A DNA stretch of 64,000 bases, taken from positions 14,743,335-14,807,334 of the forward strand of contig NC_088297.1 of assembly GCF_032854445.1 (NCBI RefSeq), in the 5' to 3' direction. Numbering within the stretch: the first letter of the stretch is position 1; every line of letters begins with the position of its first letter. The notes beneath the pieces were generated by a model, which was not told the DNA's origin, ran no database searches, and worked only from the letters and a program-made list of their open reading frames with translations. Both the position numbers and the translations under genes were made by a program. This stretch comes from Liolophura sinensis (lineage: Eukaryota > Mollusca > Polyplacophora > Chitonida > Chitonidae). Of the stretch, positions 34,921 to 46,649 are shown in pieces.

Positions 34921-36974
34921 TTTTGTACTTTATGAACTTTTTTTAGTTCTTTTGGTAGCTTGTGTTAAACGTCGTTTTGGGAATTGGCATCGCGATTATT
35001 GGCCTGGAATGTCCTTATTGGTTGACGGCTGGTATAGGAATGTCGGTTTCGACGCTTAGAAGCATGGTTTCCCGAAGCTTGCATCAATAAACCTAACCGG
35101 TTTGTCAAGTGTGGGACTAGGTACCCGAGGCTTCCCTGTCGTTCTGCACGGTTTCCGTCCGCATATACTTGCTGAGATCTAGTGTTCCAAAAACGGACAA
35201 ATGAATTTATTAAATGATGGCAAAATCTTACACCGGAGAAAGAGAAAGATGGCGTATAAGAAGGAAATGAGTTGCTATTCGATACCGGAAACCAGGGAAG
35301 TAAATTTCCCCAACAGAAAGACTACACAAATACATAGGCCTACATTAATTTTGCTCAAAACAGCCAGAGAGGAATATGTGAAGTTCACTCTGTACACCTT
35401 AAATAAATGTTTAGACTCACGCCAACACATATGGGTGGGGGGAACTCACGTACTGACTGGTTTTATATATAGTTTAAACATTAAAATATGGATGTGTTTT
35501 CACATAAACCGTTAAAATCAGTGCCAAATAAGTATTTCATTTAAAAACAATCGAATTAAAGAATAATTATTACTTAACGATAACAAAAAATAAACGTCAT
35601 CAAACACATCTTATATTCTATACCGCACCCTTTCGCGAAAACAGGGACAATTATTTATGGAAACGGAGGCAAACAAGTTAACTGCGTTCTCAATCAAAGT
35701 GTATGTACCATGCTTGTAGCCTTGATTTTGAGAAATGACCTTGACATTTTTTTCGGCTCATCTAGAAATGTCACCTGCTTTTTAAAAAGTCCTGAACGTG
35801 CTGTGGATGTTGACTCCGTCCGCCTCCCAGGTAGCTGCAGTCATTAACTCCCTACCAGCTGTTTGATGGCAAACCACCGAGTCAGCTGCACGAGGAGATT
35901 CTCGCTGAACCACGTGACGGCTTTCGGTGAACCTCGTTGGCCCACCTCATTGGCTGCGGCTCGTCGCTATGGAGATTGCATGGGGAATGTCTTTACCAGC
36001 TTTCGGCGTGGCTGTGCTTTGAACTTGACATGTTAATTCGTTCTACGTGAACGCCCTCATAAAACAACAGGCACACGCGAGCTGGAAAATTAAACAGTTT
36101 AGCGTTGATTGGAACATGTGCTTTGAATTAAAATCACAAAGTTTTCACAGCGGGGCTCGATGTTAATGGACCGCAAAGACCACATGCTTGGCTGAAACAA
36201 CAACGACTCCAGCGTAATAATGTGAAAATAATTCCAAGCTAAAACAGAACTAAATTTTAGTTGGTAGCTAGATTTTATTTTTTTCCAAGAAATTGTCTGC
36301 TGCTCACTATTCTTTTCTTTTAACATTACAGTAGTAAGCCTGGAACAGTCTAGACCTGGCAAACCCAAACGTGTCTTGTCAAATCGCCAATGTTTCGGTT
36401 TACCCTCGTGTGTCCTTCGGAGGCACCCGAATCGACCAGATGGCGTCCAAGGAGAAATGCTGTGAAGGAATTCAAACCGCCCATGTTCTGTAGTTTACGC
36501 CAGTTAACTTCGGATTCAGCAGAACTAGTGATGCATTTCTCAGGCATTGGCCAGAACTCACCGACTTTGCTCAGTCCGAGCAGACGTGTGTTTTCTCCGC
36601 TCTGTAGCATATGAGAACCTATTTTCGGCCTCGTGGTAGGTTTTTGCAATGAGCCGGAACAGTGTGTGGTACAACACCTGTCTTCGACCCGCAAACAGCG
36701 CCACCTAGCGAGATCGAAGCAAGAACATGCTGTGTTAGTGACCATTAAGCCTAGCTGAAATATTACACCAACGTACTGACTTTCCATAATACTCATGTAC
36801 TAAAATTTGTGAGCTTCTACCCCACAAATTGATAACTTTCGTGTGCCACCATGCCATGCAATGCACACATCCAGCTTGTGCTTTTCTCTACAAAATATCG
36901 AACTGGGCAAAACGTTTTCAGTTCTAGACAAAACAGACAAAAATCTGATGTATACAAGGTGCAGAATAGCAGTG

Positions 36975-36976
<2 letters not shown>
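34921..36976. other. Intergenic, no supported gene
   Basis: A 148-codon minus frame at 36,350-36,796 and a 104-codon plus frame at 35,201-35,515 lie here. Neither has a recognisable domain, start context or splice structure. Confidence 0.35.
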
Positions 36977-37058
<82 letters not shown>

Positions 37059-37065
37059 ATGTATG
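36977..37065. repeat. (GT)n then (GTAT)n microsatellite
   Basis: About 65 bp of GT repeats followed by GTAT repeats. It lies at the 3' edge of a family B SINE, where such tails often grow. Confidence 0.97.
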
Positions 37066-37375
37066 TGATTTCATGTCGTACTAAACAAGTTTTCAGTCAG
37101 ATGACGAAAGTTCGTAGGTGTGTGTACATTTATTGTGTCCTCTTGAGCGAGTCATTGCCACCAAGACTCTGCCACCACTGAAACATCTTTCCGAAGACAT
37201 CCAACATGACACCCCACCCTTTCACATTATAACAACTCCGGGCCAACCAGTACCGTGTCCTTGATATAACAGAGGATCACAGATGAGCGCCTAGCACCAA
37301 GCAGCAGCAAATCTTTGGTTTGATCCCAGGTCTAAGTCGGGACACTCTAACCATTAGACTACCAAAGAGTCGTCT
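37066..37375 (-). mobile_element. SINE family B, near full length
   Basis: Minus orientation. The head near 37,370 reads TTTGGTAGTCTAATGGTTAG (A box) and GGGATCAAACCAAAG (B box). The body contains GTGAAAGGGTGGGGTGTCAT and CTTCGGAAAGATGTTTCAG. The tail reads GTCATCTGACTGAAAAC near 37,090. Confidence 0.8.
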
Positions 37376-37540
37376 ATCTTATGTATGTAGCAGTATTATC
37401 CAATCAGCACCCCGTCACTCTTCATTTGGGAGGCAAATCTCGCACCCAATTGCACGAATTGTGCATGCGCAACTTCTAGAGCCAGATTAAGGTATTCGTC
37501 GTATATTAGTATCCATCGAGTTCAATTAAATTGCATCGTT

Positions 37541-37655
37541 GGATATGGTTTAACGTCGTACTTAACAATTTTTCAGTCATATGACGACGGAGTCCTTAAG
37601 AGTGCATGTAATATGCCTCACTGTTGCAGGACGGACTTCCATCGCTCTTTTATAG
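37541..37655 (-). mobile_element. SINE family B, 3' tail fragment
   Basis: GGTTTAACGTCGTACTTAAC, TTTTTCAGTCATATGACGAC and a TGTTGCAGGACGG block match the family B tail. Confidence 0.65.
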
Positions 37656-37737
37656 TACTGCTTTACTGAGACGACTAACCGAAGACAAGTAAGCTATCCC
37701 CTAGGTAGGGCCTACCCAGGTAAATTTTTTTCTCTAT

Positions 37738-37927
37738 TCGAAAGTGGCCAGTATTATGGTAGGAGGAAACCGGGGACACCAACCACCATCCACAGATTGC
37801 TGGAAGACTTTCCAGCGTACAACTAGAGAGGTATATGAGATGGACATGAACTCACAGCGATCGCATTTGTAAGTGATTTGTAAGGGATCTATTGCGCTTG
37901 CAGGTTAACCACTACGCCACGGAGGCA
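37738..37927 (-). mobile_element. SINE family A, head-containing but diverged
   Basis: GGCCAGTATTATGGTAGGAG, CACCATCCACAGATTGCTGG, ACATGAACTCACAGCGATCG and the head end TTAACCACTACGCCACGGAG. The 3' tail is missing. Confidence 0.75.
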
Positions 37928-38574
37928 TCTCTCCTTACTTGGGAAAAAAATTAAAAACATAAAAGTCGCATCGATTCTATTTTAAAAAGGCTATACCGGA
38001 GAATTATTCTTTTTTTTTTGGCAAAATCCATATTCGTAAACAAAATCAAGTTTTCTCTGTTAACCAAGTATAGCTCAACCCATTGCCTTTCAATAAATAT
38101 CAGACTCGCATCTGTAGCATTTACAGTATTCAAATTATTCTAAAATTAAAAAAAATTCTGTGATGGACTTTGTGGACAATATTGACTGTGTTAGATACCT
38201 GCGATGTGAAACCGAAGTTCCGTTCAATAATTAGCCCACTTTGATGGAATTAAGGAATTAAGGTGACTTTCATAAACGAAATTTTGATTACTCCAACATG
38301 AAATACAGTTTTTAGGTTGTACTAGACCTTTGTGGCGTCCGTGAAAACCAAGAATGGTCCAAGAAGTGTTCAACAGAAATCACACATTTATCTCCTCTTT
38401 ATTCAACCATGCCGACAAAAAAAGGTTAAAAAGTGAATTTTGAATGTAGTTTTTGGTGGCGTTTCCACTGAGTGCAGATACTTCATATTTTTTCACATTA
38501 ATATGTTTAGTTCCTCATGATCATTATGACCATTAGTTCCTCGGGCAGGTACGTGTTAGCTCGCAAGATTGAAA
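37928..38574. other. Intergenic, no supported feature
   Basis: AT-rich unique sequence that ends where the 175-bp tandem duplication begins. Confidence 0.4.
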
Positions 38575-38926
38575 GCGGCCTCAGACCCATATTAATTTTT
38601 CATAAGCTACAATGTTAACTTTAAATGCTGTAACTCAGTCCCAAACATTCCGTGGCCAATAAGCTTTGGTGCACACCTGGCCAAACCTGTGAGAAAGCAG
38701 CCATAAAAATCTTGACATAGGCTGACCATCAAAATTCGGAACTTCCTATATGGGCTCAGACCCCTGTTAATTTCCATAAGCGACAGTGTTAACATTTAGC
38801 GCTGTAACTCAGTCTCAAACATTCCGTGGCCAATAAGCTTTGGTGAATACCTGGCCAAACCTGTGAGAAAGCAGGCATAAAAATCTTGACATAGGTTGAC
38901 CGTCAAAATCTGGATCTTTCTGTTCC
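38575..38926. repeat. Tandem duplication, two 175-bp copies
   Basis: TCAGACCC recurs at 38,581 and 38,756. Both copies share CAAACATTCCGTGGCCAATA, AGCTTTGGTG, CCTGGCCAAACCTGTGAG and AATCTTGACATAGG, at roughly 90% identity by eye. Confidence 0.9.
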
Positions 38927-39218
38927 CTCAGCTAAGAAGGGTATCTAGCAACGTTACTCACAGTGCCCTCCTCGCCTGTCTCCTTGTGTCCTCTCACCCA
39001 GAATTTCAAAATTTCGACACCTGCCCAAAGTTTAGACAATTTTCATCATTTTGATACCAAGTATGTACCCAAGGACCAAAAATGGAAGGCTGGCAGCAAA
39101 ACGAGGCTTTAGCCTATATCCTAAAATACACAAAATTACAATCGTCCGGAAAATTGGAAGTAATGATACGGTCTTCATTCCTAGTACTGAAGAACTAAAG
39201 GCGGGATTAGAGGGAGGG

Positions 39219-39490
39219 GGGCTCCGCGGCCGAGGTGATTAGCGTGCCAGCGCGGCGCGATGAACAAGTAGCCTTGCACCAATGCGATCGCTGTAAGTTC
39301 AAGTCCAGAGCTCATGCTGGCTACTTCTGCGGTCATATTTGGGAATGCCTGCATGCGAGCAGCCTGCAGATGGTCATGGTTTTCCCCCAGGTTTTGTTTG
39401 GTTTCCTCTCACCATAATGCTGGCTGACGTCGTATCGGTGAAATATTCTCGAGTGTGATCTGAAACAACAATCAAATAAATAAATAAAAA
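39219..39490 (+). mobile_element. SINE family A, near full length, diverged
   Basis: Head CTCCGCGGCCGAGGTGATTA, CACCAATGCGATCGCTGTAA and TTCAAGTCCAGAGCTCATG, body CAGATGGTCATGGTTTTCCC, tail CACCATAATGCTGGCTGACG and CAATCAAATAAATAAAT. Confidence 0.85.
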
Positions 39491-40089
39491 AGAAAAACTT
39501 AGTCAGACACCGCTCCGTAGATATATACGCCACCTCCCGAATCACGTCCAACACTGAATAGCCGCGTTAGCGTAGAAGCGCGCAGGTTTGACTAATGCTC
39601 AACGCAAAAGGCGCCTGAAGCTACTCTGTTAACACACGTCTTACACTCCGACAAATTTTAACGAGCACAGGCCGTTGACAAGACTCATTAGATTACAGCG
39701 CTTTATCTCTGTGTTTTGGTTTCTGCTATTTTCCGTCCTTTGTGCCTACCGCTGACGGACTGATGGAAGAAACGCGTGGTGATGGAAGAAATAGTCTTCT
39801 TTTTTCCTCTACGTTTAAAACCACAATTCTTCCAACAGTATTTATGTATATGCGTTGGCATCTACAGTCCGGACCTCTGCGAAGACCTCTGGACCTATCC
39901 ATTTTGTTAACTGTCTTTAACAAGCCAGAGTGTGTATGATTTATTGTAGGCAATCATCATTTGTTACAAATAAACGATGCCATTATAAACGTCTTCAAAA
40001 TGGGGATGGTCGTTGGAGGTGTCTTTAAGGGTACGTAAAGCAGCGCCTTACACATTTATATACTCCACGGCACTACAATTCTCGGAACT
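39491..40089. other. Intergenic, no supported feature
   Basis: Short open frames on both strands only. No repeat family or gene structure is supported. Confidence 0.4.
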
Positions 40090-40255
40090 TATTATTTATT
40101 TATGTATTTATTTGTTGGCGTGGCTGAACTTCGCACGTTACGATCGGAGTCAGCAGGAGCTGGACTTGAACTCACAGCAATGACATTTGGTCAGAGGTTG
40201 CTATTTCATTATGCTGCGCTATAGTGTGCTAACCATACATTCGGCCACGGAGAAG
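40090..40255 (-). mobile_element. SINE family A, internally deleted
   Basis: ATTTATTTATGTATTTATTT tail, GCAGGAGCTGGACTTGAACT (B box side) and a GTGTGCTAACC..CGGCCACGGAG head. Most of the central 3' body is missing. Confidence 0.7.
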
Positions 40256-40769
40256 GTGATTAAAATAAGTTTAAGGGCACTGAACGTTCTTAAACTGGAA
40301 TGATTTCGTATCGCACATAGGGTTATAAAGCAATATACATCTCTGGACAAGAAGTGGCGTTGTCGGACAGAATCTAGGAGAAAAGACTACACCGCATCAA
40401 ATACCTGACAACCCCCCTGATTTAAAGCCGGGGCCGAACATGAACGCAAGAGCTGCAATGTCTATAGTGGTGCTAATTGCGTAACACAGCTGTTATCGAG
40501 CAGGTCGTAGTTTTTGGCGAAGTTGCGTGAAGTTTTCAACACAGTGATTGATGTAGACATTTCTTGCCGTCTTTTTCCCAAGATATATGTATATGTGAAC
40601 TCAAACGATAAAGGAGACCACGGAGGCTTTTATCTGGATCTTCAAATTAGCACCGTCAAGGGTGCCGATAGCAAACATACATCAGCTTATAGCTTCTATA
40701 CACGGAGCTCCAAGACCATGGTTTGAACTACAAGAATCACAAAAAAGAGAGGTTAGAGCAAGGAGATAT
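40256..40769. other. Intergenic, no supported feature
   Basis: A 70-codon plus frame at 40,514-40,726 has no recognisable content. Confidence 0.4.
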
Positions 40770-40936
40770 GACGGGTTGGCCCGGTGTCAGTATAATGTGA
40801 CTGGGTGGAGTGTCATGTCTGGTGTCTTCGGCATGATACTTCAGTGGCGGCAGCATATTGTCGGTATGGACTCGCTACGCCACAGGAAGACACATGTAGC
40901 ATATGTACACCTACCTAATGACTCCTCGTCGTCATG
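40770..40936 (+). mobile_element. SINE family B body
   Basis: Contains GTGTCATGTCTGGTGTCTTC, GGCATGATACTTCAGTGGCG and a GACTCGC..GAAGACACATGTAGC block, in the opposite orientation to the copy at 46,650. Confidence 0.7.
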
Positions 40937-41010
40937 ATTGATTCTCCGGCCGTACGTGGGAAGGTCGGTTAGCAGCGTGCGGATGGTCGTGGGTTTCCTC
41001 CGGGCTCTGA
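40937..41010 (+). mobile_element. SINE family A, central fragment
   Basis: CTCCGGCCGTACGTGGGAAG, GTGCGGATGGTCGTGGGTTT and CCTCCGGGCTCTG, directly joined to a family B body. This is either a nested insertion or a composite element. Confidence 0.75.
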
Positions 41011-41230
41011 CAAACAAAAAATGCAGAAAATGCATACCGAAGCAATTTTTGATAAAATGTATCATTGTTTAGTTCTTTACTTAAACCACAATTCCAATAA
41101 AACATCAATGAAGGCATACCAAAGCAAACTTCTTAATAATTAAAATTGATTGCTTTCGTTCAAACTTTAATAACACAAACATAAGTATGTAGACAATCTC
41201 CATCACGACACATATGAATTAGTCTTATAC

Positions 41231-41795
41231 ATGCCTCCACCTTCTCTCCGATATTTTGTAATCGCTCACGGTGCATCTCCGATATTTGGTAATAGGTTAC
41301 GGCACACCTCCGATATTTGTATCGCTAAAGGTGCAGTTCTGATATTTGATGTATCGCTTACGGTGCAGTTCCGATATTTGATTATCGCTAAAGGTGCAGC
41401 GCAGATATTTGGTATATCGCTAAAGGTGCAGTTTTGATATTTGGTAATCGCTAAAGGTGCAGCTCCGATATTTGGTAATCGCTAACTGTGCAGATCTGAT
41501 ATCTGGTAATCGTTAAAGGTGCAACTCAGATACTTGGTATACCGCTAAAGGTGCAGCTCCGATATTTGGTAATCGCTAAGTGTGGAGCTCCGATATTTGG
41601 TAATCGCCAACGGTGCAGCTCAGATATTTGGTATATCGCTATAGGTGGAGCTCCGATATTTGGTAATCGCTCACTGTGCAGCTCCGATATTTGGTAATCG
41701 CTAAAGGTGCAGCTCATATATTTGGTATATAGCTAAAGGTGCAGCTCCGATATTATGTAATCGCTCATGGTGCAGCTCTGATATTTGGTATTACC
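41231..41795. repeat. 31-34 bp minisatellite
   Basis: About 17 copies of a unit like GGTGCAGCTCCGATATTTGG followed by TAATCGCTAAA, alternating with a longer variant that ends GGTATATCGCTAAA. Open frames across it on both strands are repeat artefacts. Confidence 0.93.
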
Positions 41796-42179
41796 AAGCA
41801 ACACTCTATAAGTAATCGCCAAACGCCAAATTTTAAGTTTTCTGATTGATGTTCTAATACATAATGTTACTACAACATAATTTTATGTTATGGAAAACCA
41901 TTCTTCATTACACAAACATAAGTGTTGTGTTGGAAAAATAGAACAAAATAGAACAAGTCTGTCAGTCTCTTCTTAATTTGGGCTCTTTTTGGTCTGATTG
42001 AAATTGGGCGCCGATTATATGCATAGGTATATAAAAGTGTCCGACTGCTATTGGCCCCGGACAATTGAGTTTTGTACATATAGGTAAGTTTATTGTTGTC
42101 AATCTTTATACGAATAAAAGACCCATGATTCATATCTTCTTTCGCGTTTTCATGGCGGATGTCTCACCAAGAAGGGGAG
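41796..42179. other. Intergenic, no supported feature
   Basis: AT-rich unique sequence. Confidence 0.4.
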
Positions 42180-42840
42180 TGCAGCTCCCGTGGACATTCC
42201 GCCTTTAGCCAGTGTGGTTTGCACGCGAAAAATAAGACGTTGCCCGGCCGAAGCGCTCACCCTTCAGATAATCACGAGCGTATGGGATCTAAATCATTTC
42301 TGGCTGTATGGACAACTTAAGGGGTATCAAAGAACCCTTGGGGCTTGTGTTTATACCCCTCTCGGGAGTGATCCATGTTTCGGGCAGGGCTAAGCGGTAT
42401 AGGATCGCTGTCCAAACGTTCGGTATACCAGGCCGTATTATCAGTGTCCGCCCAGCGGTGTATCGTCTCTCTCTCTCTCTCTCCGGCCGGCGTAAAGCGA
42501 TGGTATCAGCGGGCTGCTAGAGCACACGGCATTTCGTGTCTCCCACCGTGCTCTTCGCGAGAAAGAATTAGTTCGGACAGACGCTACGGTGTTTCGAGTG
42601 ACGCCTTCCCCGGTCGAGGTGTAAGTCAATCGCGCTGGAGAAGACTCCAGGGCAATCTGTCAAGTGTCGGCAAGCCGTCCGAAATATGTGTTGTGAAAAA
42701 TGAAGGCGGTAATGTTTATGGCGGCTCTTACCAATCGCAAGATGTGGTGGATAGGTATAATAAAAGGAAAGACGGGAGTAAGTTTTTAGAGGAGACGGTC
42801 GCGGTCGGGGAGTGGGGGTGGGGGGTGTAGGGGAGGGCCA
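42180..42840. other. CpG-rich patch with an open 151-codon frame
   Basis: This is the most CpG-dense stretch of the intergenic part, with a (CT)n tract near 42,468-42,482. The plus frame 42,375-42,830 and several overlapping minus frames are open. The Arg/Ser-rich translations look like GC-rich non-coding DNA, and no splice sites or domains stand out. It could be a CpG-island-like promoter or an exon of a non-coding RNA. Confidence 0.3.
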
Positions 42841-42969
42841 CACATGTTTATTCCACTGCGACAAAATTGAAAGTATTTAACCGTCTGAACATCCTCAAAC
42901 TCAAATAACGATATGTCGTCATGTAAAATCAAGTAGACCTAGTTATATAAGACACGGTGATACATAATT

Positions 42970-43172
42970 TACCTACGCAGTCTTTCTCCAAACGCGGTCG
43001 CTGTGAGTTCAAGTCCAGCTCATGTTGGCTTCCTCCTCTGCAGTGCATAAAGTTCCGCCAACAACCTGTGGATGGTCGTGGCTATCCTCTCGATTCCTTC
43101 ATCCATAATGTTTCATGGTCACCGTTGTATAAGTGAAATATTATTTTCGTCAAACATTAATCAAATAAATAC
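42970..43172 (+). mobile_element. SINE family A, 5'-truncated
   Basis: GCGGTCGCTGTGAGTTCAAG, CCAGCTCATGTTGGCTTCC, CTGTGGATGGTCGTGG and TTGTATAAGTGAAATATTA, ending at AATCAAATAAAT. Confidence 0.82.
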
Positions 43173-43785
43173 GAAGGGACAAACAAAATATAGCATCCTC
43201 ATTTGTGCTACTAACATGGATTCTTGAAATAAAGGCAAACCACTCTAGTATACTACATGCGTGTAGTTTGGAGTATGATAATTGGCCAAAATCTCATAAA
43301 AAAAGAAACCCGGCGACTCCCTACCGATCAGTTTTAATGTGAATTCTTTCGAAGGTCGCGACTTAAATTACGGCGACGTAATGGCGAGCGAGAAATTCTA
43401 ACAACGCTTTGAGCCTCCGCACGCACTGTCCGCGAAGGCCACAGTTTCGGACTTACAACAGGTTCTGCTAATTAAAATCGACTGCAAACCACCATTTGTC
43501 AGGATCGGGTTGCAAAACCCGGAATATAGCTGACAAAATACGGAGACGGACAAATCACCGACGTCTTGCCGAAACCATGAGGGACGAATTAAGTCTTCAC
43601 TACAGTGAGGGCACGCGATCAATTCCTGTCCGCTTTAAAATGCTCATCCTTACCCAACAGCCCTGCTTTTAGAGGAATGACGGTCTTGGAGTGGGGTGGG
43701 TGTGAGATGGGGGTGAGTGTGAGATGGGGGTAGGAGTGCGCTGATTCATACAGATGTTTATTTTTCACGCATCTATTGATATAAT
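43173..43785. other. Intergenic, no supported feature
   Basis: A GC-richer stretch at 43,310-43,640 has a 74-codon minus frame without features. A GGGTGTGAGATGGGGGTGAG short repeat lies near 43,700. Confidence 0.35.
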
Positions 43786-43915
43786 CGTCCCTAAATGTTG
43801 GAGATTCAGAGTTCGAATCCGACTGTTCAATACAAACCTGAACTCTGGCAAATGTTGTATTGCATTAGGAGTCACAACGGTGTCCATCTTACCACTCGGC
43901 CACGGACACCCGAAC
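43786..43915 (-). repeat. tRNA-like SINE head fragment
   Basis: On the minus strand the sequence begins GTGTCCGTGGCCGAGTGG, an A-box-like Leu/Ser-tRNA start. GGATTCGAACTCTGAATC follows later as a B-box-like segment. The cloverleaf cannot be closed, so it is a SINE or tRNA remnant, not a tRNA gene. Confidence 0.4.
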
Positions 43916-44054
43916 TGGGGGAATAGTTAGGGTATATCCCAAGTGGGCGTCTTCATACTCTGTAAGACAAGGTACATGTAGCCTACATGTGGATTAAATG
44001 TATAAGCAATATAAAAGCTGATAGACTTTTCCCTCGCAATACGACCACAGTGGA

Positions 44055-44290
44055 GTGCCCGGCGTAAGCAATCCACTTTTGGAAAAAATTACTGATGAAC
44101 TTCCCCACGTGTAACGTACAGATATCTACACCACATGGACATTGATTGAAGACAAGTGGTCATAAACGAGCACTGGACGGTACAAATGGACACTTCAGCG
44201 TCGTCGACCGCTTATTGTCACCATGCAAGACCCACGATCAGCGAGAACGGGGAACTCCCTGTCCAAGTTCGGGATTGAACCTGTTCCTCT
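44055..44290 (+). repeat. Family D repeat
   Basis: GATGAACTTCCCCACGTGTA, ACGTACAGATATCTACACCA, CATTGATTGAAGACAAGTGG, TATTGTCACCATGCAAGAC and a TTCGGGATTGAACC end. Confidence 0.6.
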
Positions 44291-44599
44291 TCAAACAAAT
44301 CTTTGTATATAACAGTCCCAGCCAGGTGAAAATGCTCCAGTGGAATGTCAGATTCGCATGCAATCATTTCAGTCATGTGGCACAATCAACTTTGCTTATA
44401 GCATCCCATGTACTTATCGGTCTGACAGGATTTGAGCGCAGTTCCCTTCGCACTCCCCCCCCCCCCCACCAAGCCCACCACCCCCTTCCCATGCTCACTC
44501 TTCCATGTTACAGGTATCAAGTGTGAGCAAGTGCAACGGCTCCGCGCAAATATGACAATTTCCACTACCTATATCACTGCTGTGTATATACAGCGTACA

Positions 44600-44915
44600 A
44601 TATAATACAAGACGTTCAGCATAGAGAGTAAAACCAGAGCAGCGACGCCAGTGTGATACCTGGCAAATGGCTACACGCAATCGGTGATCACAGTCTCTTG
44701 TCAATTTACCTCAGGTGGGGTTGGTTTCTAACTGTTAATTTAAATGCTTACATAGTAGCAAGCCTTAGCACCTTGGCGTAAGCAGAATTAGGTAAAAAAA
44801 AATTGAAGTGATGTTAACAGTAATTTATTATACGTCACTTCATGGTGTGGACTTACTCAAAATGCTGTGTTGTTATATTTAATATACAATAACAATAAGA
44901 CACTCAAGCGGTCTT
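44600..44915 (+). repeat. Family C repeat, near full length
   Basis: GAGAGTAAAACCAGAGCAGC, GACGCCAGTGTGATACCTGG, CAGTCTCTTGTCAATTTACC, TAGCACCTTGGCGTAAGCAG and an ATTTAATATAC end. It is good material for a consensus together with 1526 and 16,436. Confidence 0.75.
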
Positions 44916-45155
44916 TAAGAGATCGTATGAAACTTGTTGACATAGTATCGCCGTAGTGAAAATTTTAGAGAATGCCAGGAACCAGGTTCGACAAGGTCTC
45001 ATAGCCAACACTTTTCCACCCGTGTCAATCCCGGAGCCCCAGGGGTGTCGGATTATTTGTGGTTATAATTCCCTGACAGTTAAGAACTACTCGGAGCCCA
45101 AACCACCCCAAAAGGTATAAACACTAAGCTCGATTCTTGCCATAAACTTCTTCAG

Positions 45156-45353
45156 ACGCTGGGTCCGATGCGGTTGTGGGGAGCCACAGCGTCGCCGAGA
45201 AGGGCGAAAGGGCGACGGTGTCAAAGTCCGAGTTCCGCTTCGATTACACTCCGAAATTTACGATCACCCCGACAGGGCAGTACAAGGCGTACAAATGCCG
45301 TTTATTTCTCGTGCCGGAAAACAAGGGTGACTGTCTGGGAGAGTTTTTGCCCG
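45156..45353 (+). CDS. Candidate internal coding exon, phase 1-1, 66 codons (unidentified)
   Basis: The acceptor AAACTTCTTCAG is followed by 198 bases open in one frame with GC-rich, protein-like codon use. They end at CCCG then GTACAC. The peptide includes SEFRFDYTPKFTITPTGQYK, CRLFLVPENKGDCLGEFLP and a KGERATVSK segment upstream. Alternating hydrophobic residues and two cysteines look like a beta-rich extracellular module, and phase 1-1 exons are typical of shuffled extracellular domains. I do not recognise the family. The donor is only moderate and no neighbouring exon was found, so it could also be an exon relic. Confidence 0.4.
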
Positions 45354-46649
45354 GTACACACGCGTCACCGCACCCGATTTAGCATTCCCCCACTCCCAAA
45401 CAACCTTGCCATTAACATACAAGATAAGAATACAGCTCAGACTTGTATCTTCTGTATGCTTCCCAGTCCGTTAAACAGGACCGCATTTGCTAAGCGTCAT
45501 ATTTGATATAAAACAGATACACTTGATGAAGTAAGCATGGTTATATCAGCACTATGGGAGCATTAATTAAATCAGTAGCACTATGCTGTGTTCAGATAAA
45601 GTTTGCAATAATTTCATCGTACTTTCTTTAATATAGACACATGGGCCTACTCTCCCTCATTTTCTTAGGTTTTTTTTTTCATTTTCAGGTCATTTAATTG
45701 TTCTTGTTTTCTCAATTTCTTAGATTTCTCACTTTTGTTGTCCGTCATTGTAATTTTCCAGAACTATTCCTTTATTCTGATAAATGATAAGCGAAAAGTG
45801 ATAAAACTAAATGACAAGAGTCATCTACCATTCGTCCTTGACTTTTCAGTAGAAAATTCAAGCTGGACAAATCCTGGACTAACCGCATACAACAGAAGTA
45901 TATAAGCTTACACCAGGCGGACCTCTCCACGTATCGCCGGAGAGAAACCCCCTGAAATACAGCCTCTTGTCAATTTCCCTCAGTTAAGGTATTATTTTAT
46001 ACAACTGTTCATGTAAATGCTTAAATCCTCAAATCGTTAAATCGCTAAATACTAAGTTCCAGTCATGTATGACCAAAGAAAATATTTTTTAACCATGTAC
46101 CATACACCCCTGTAGAATGCTGCTGTAATGTATTTGTTCTCACAACAGTTTTCCTAATCTAAGGTTAAACAGAAACCATGATTACATTAATAGATACGGT
46201 TTTATTCGACGACTAATAAATACCGTTATCTGGGAAAATGGTTCTTCTGGCGAACAAGAACAGAACTACCAACGGGCGCTAAAGCCTCCTAAAATAAATG
46301 CACTTCGTCCACAGCGAACAGTAAAAGAGTTTTTGTTTACAGTAATCACGGGTAGAGAGCGTGGCAGTCAAATAAACCCGAATATCAGGCCGTATCAGCA
46401 AACGCTGATCGATAAGGATTCTGGAGTAGAAATGCAGCATGATGGCTGGTGCCTGGGTGCTGGTGGTACGAGAGAGATGTGTGTGGGGCGGTTGTGTTTG
46501 TGAGGGGATGGCGATGGTTTGGTTTTTTGGCATTTATGAAGGAGAACATGACATGGGATATCGTGAGTATAAATGAAAACTGACCAGACCGCAGGTTGTG
46601 AAAACCATTCTGTGCTTTGAAACTGGCCGCTAGATTTGGTAATGCAAGG
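45354..46649. other. Intergenic; family C fragment at 45,960-46,050
   Basis: The piece at 45,960 carries CAGCCTCTTGTCAATTTCCC and GTTCATGTAAATGCTTAAAT of family C. Nothing else is supported. Confidence 0.45.

Noticed and set aside
36350-36796. 148-codon minus-strand frame
   Set aside because: No recognisable domain, Cys- and Arg-scattered composition, no splice or start support. Kept only as an unexplained open stretch.
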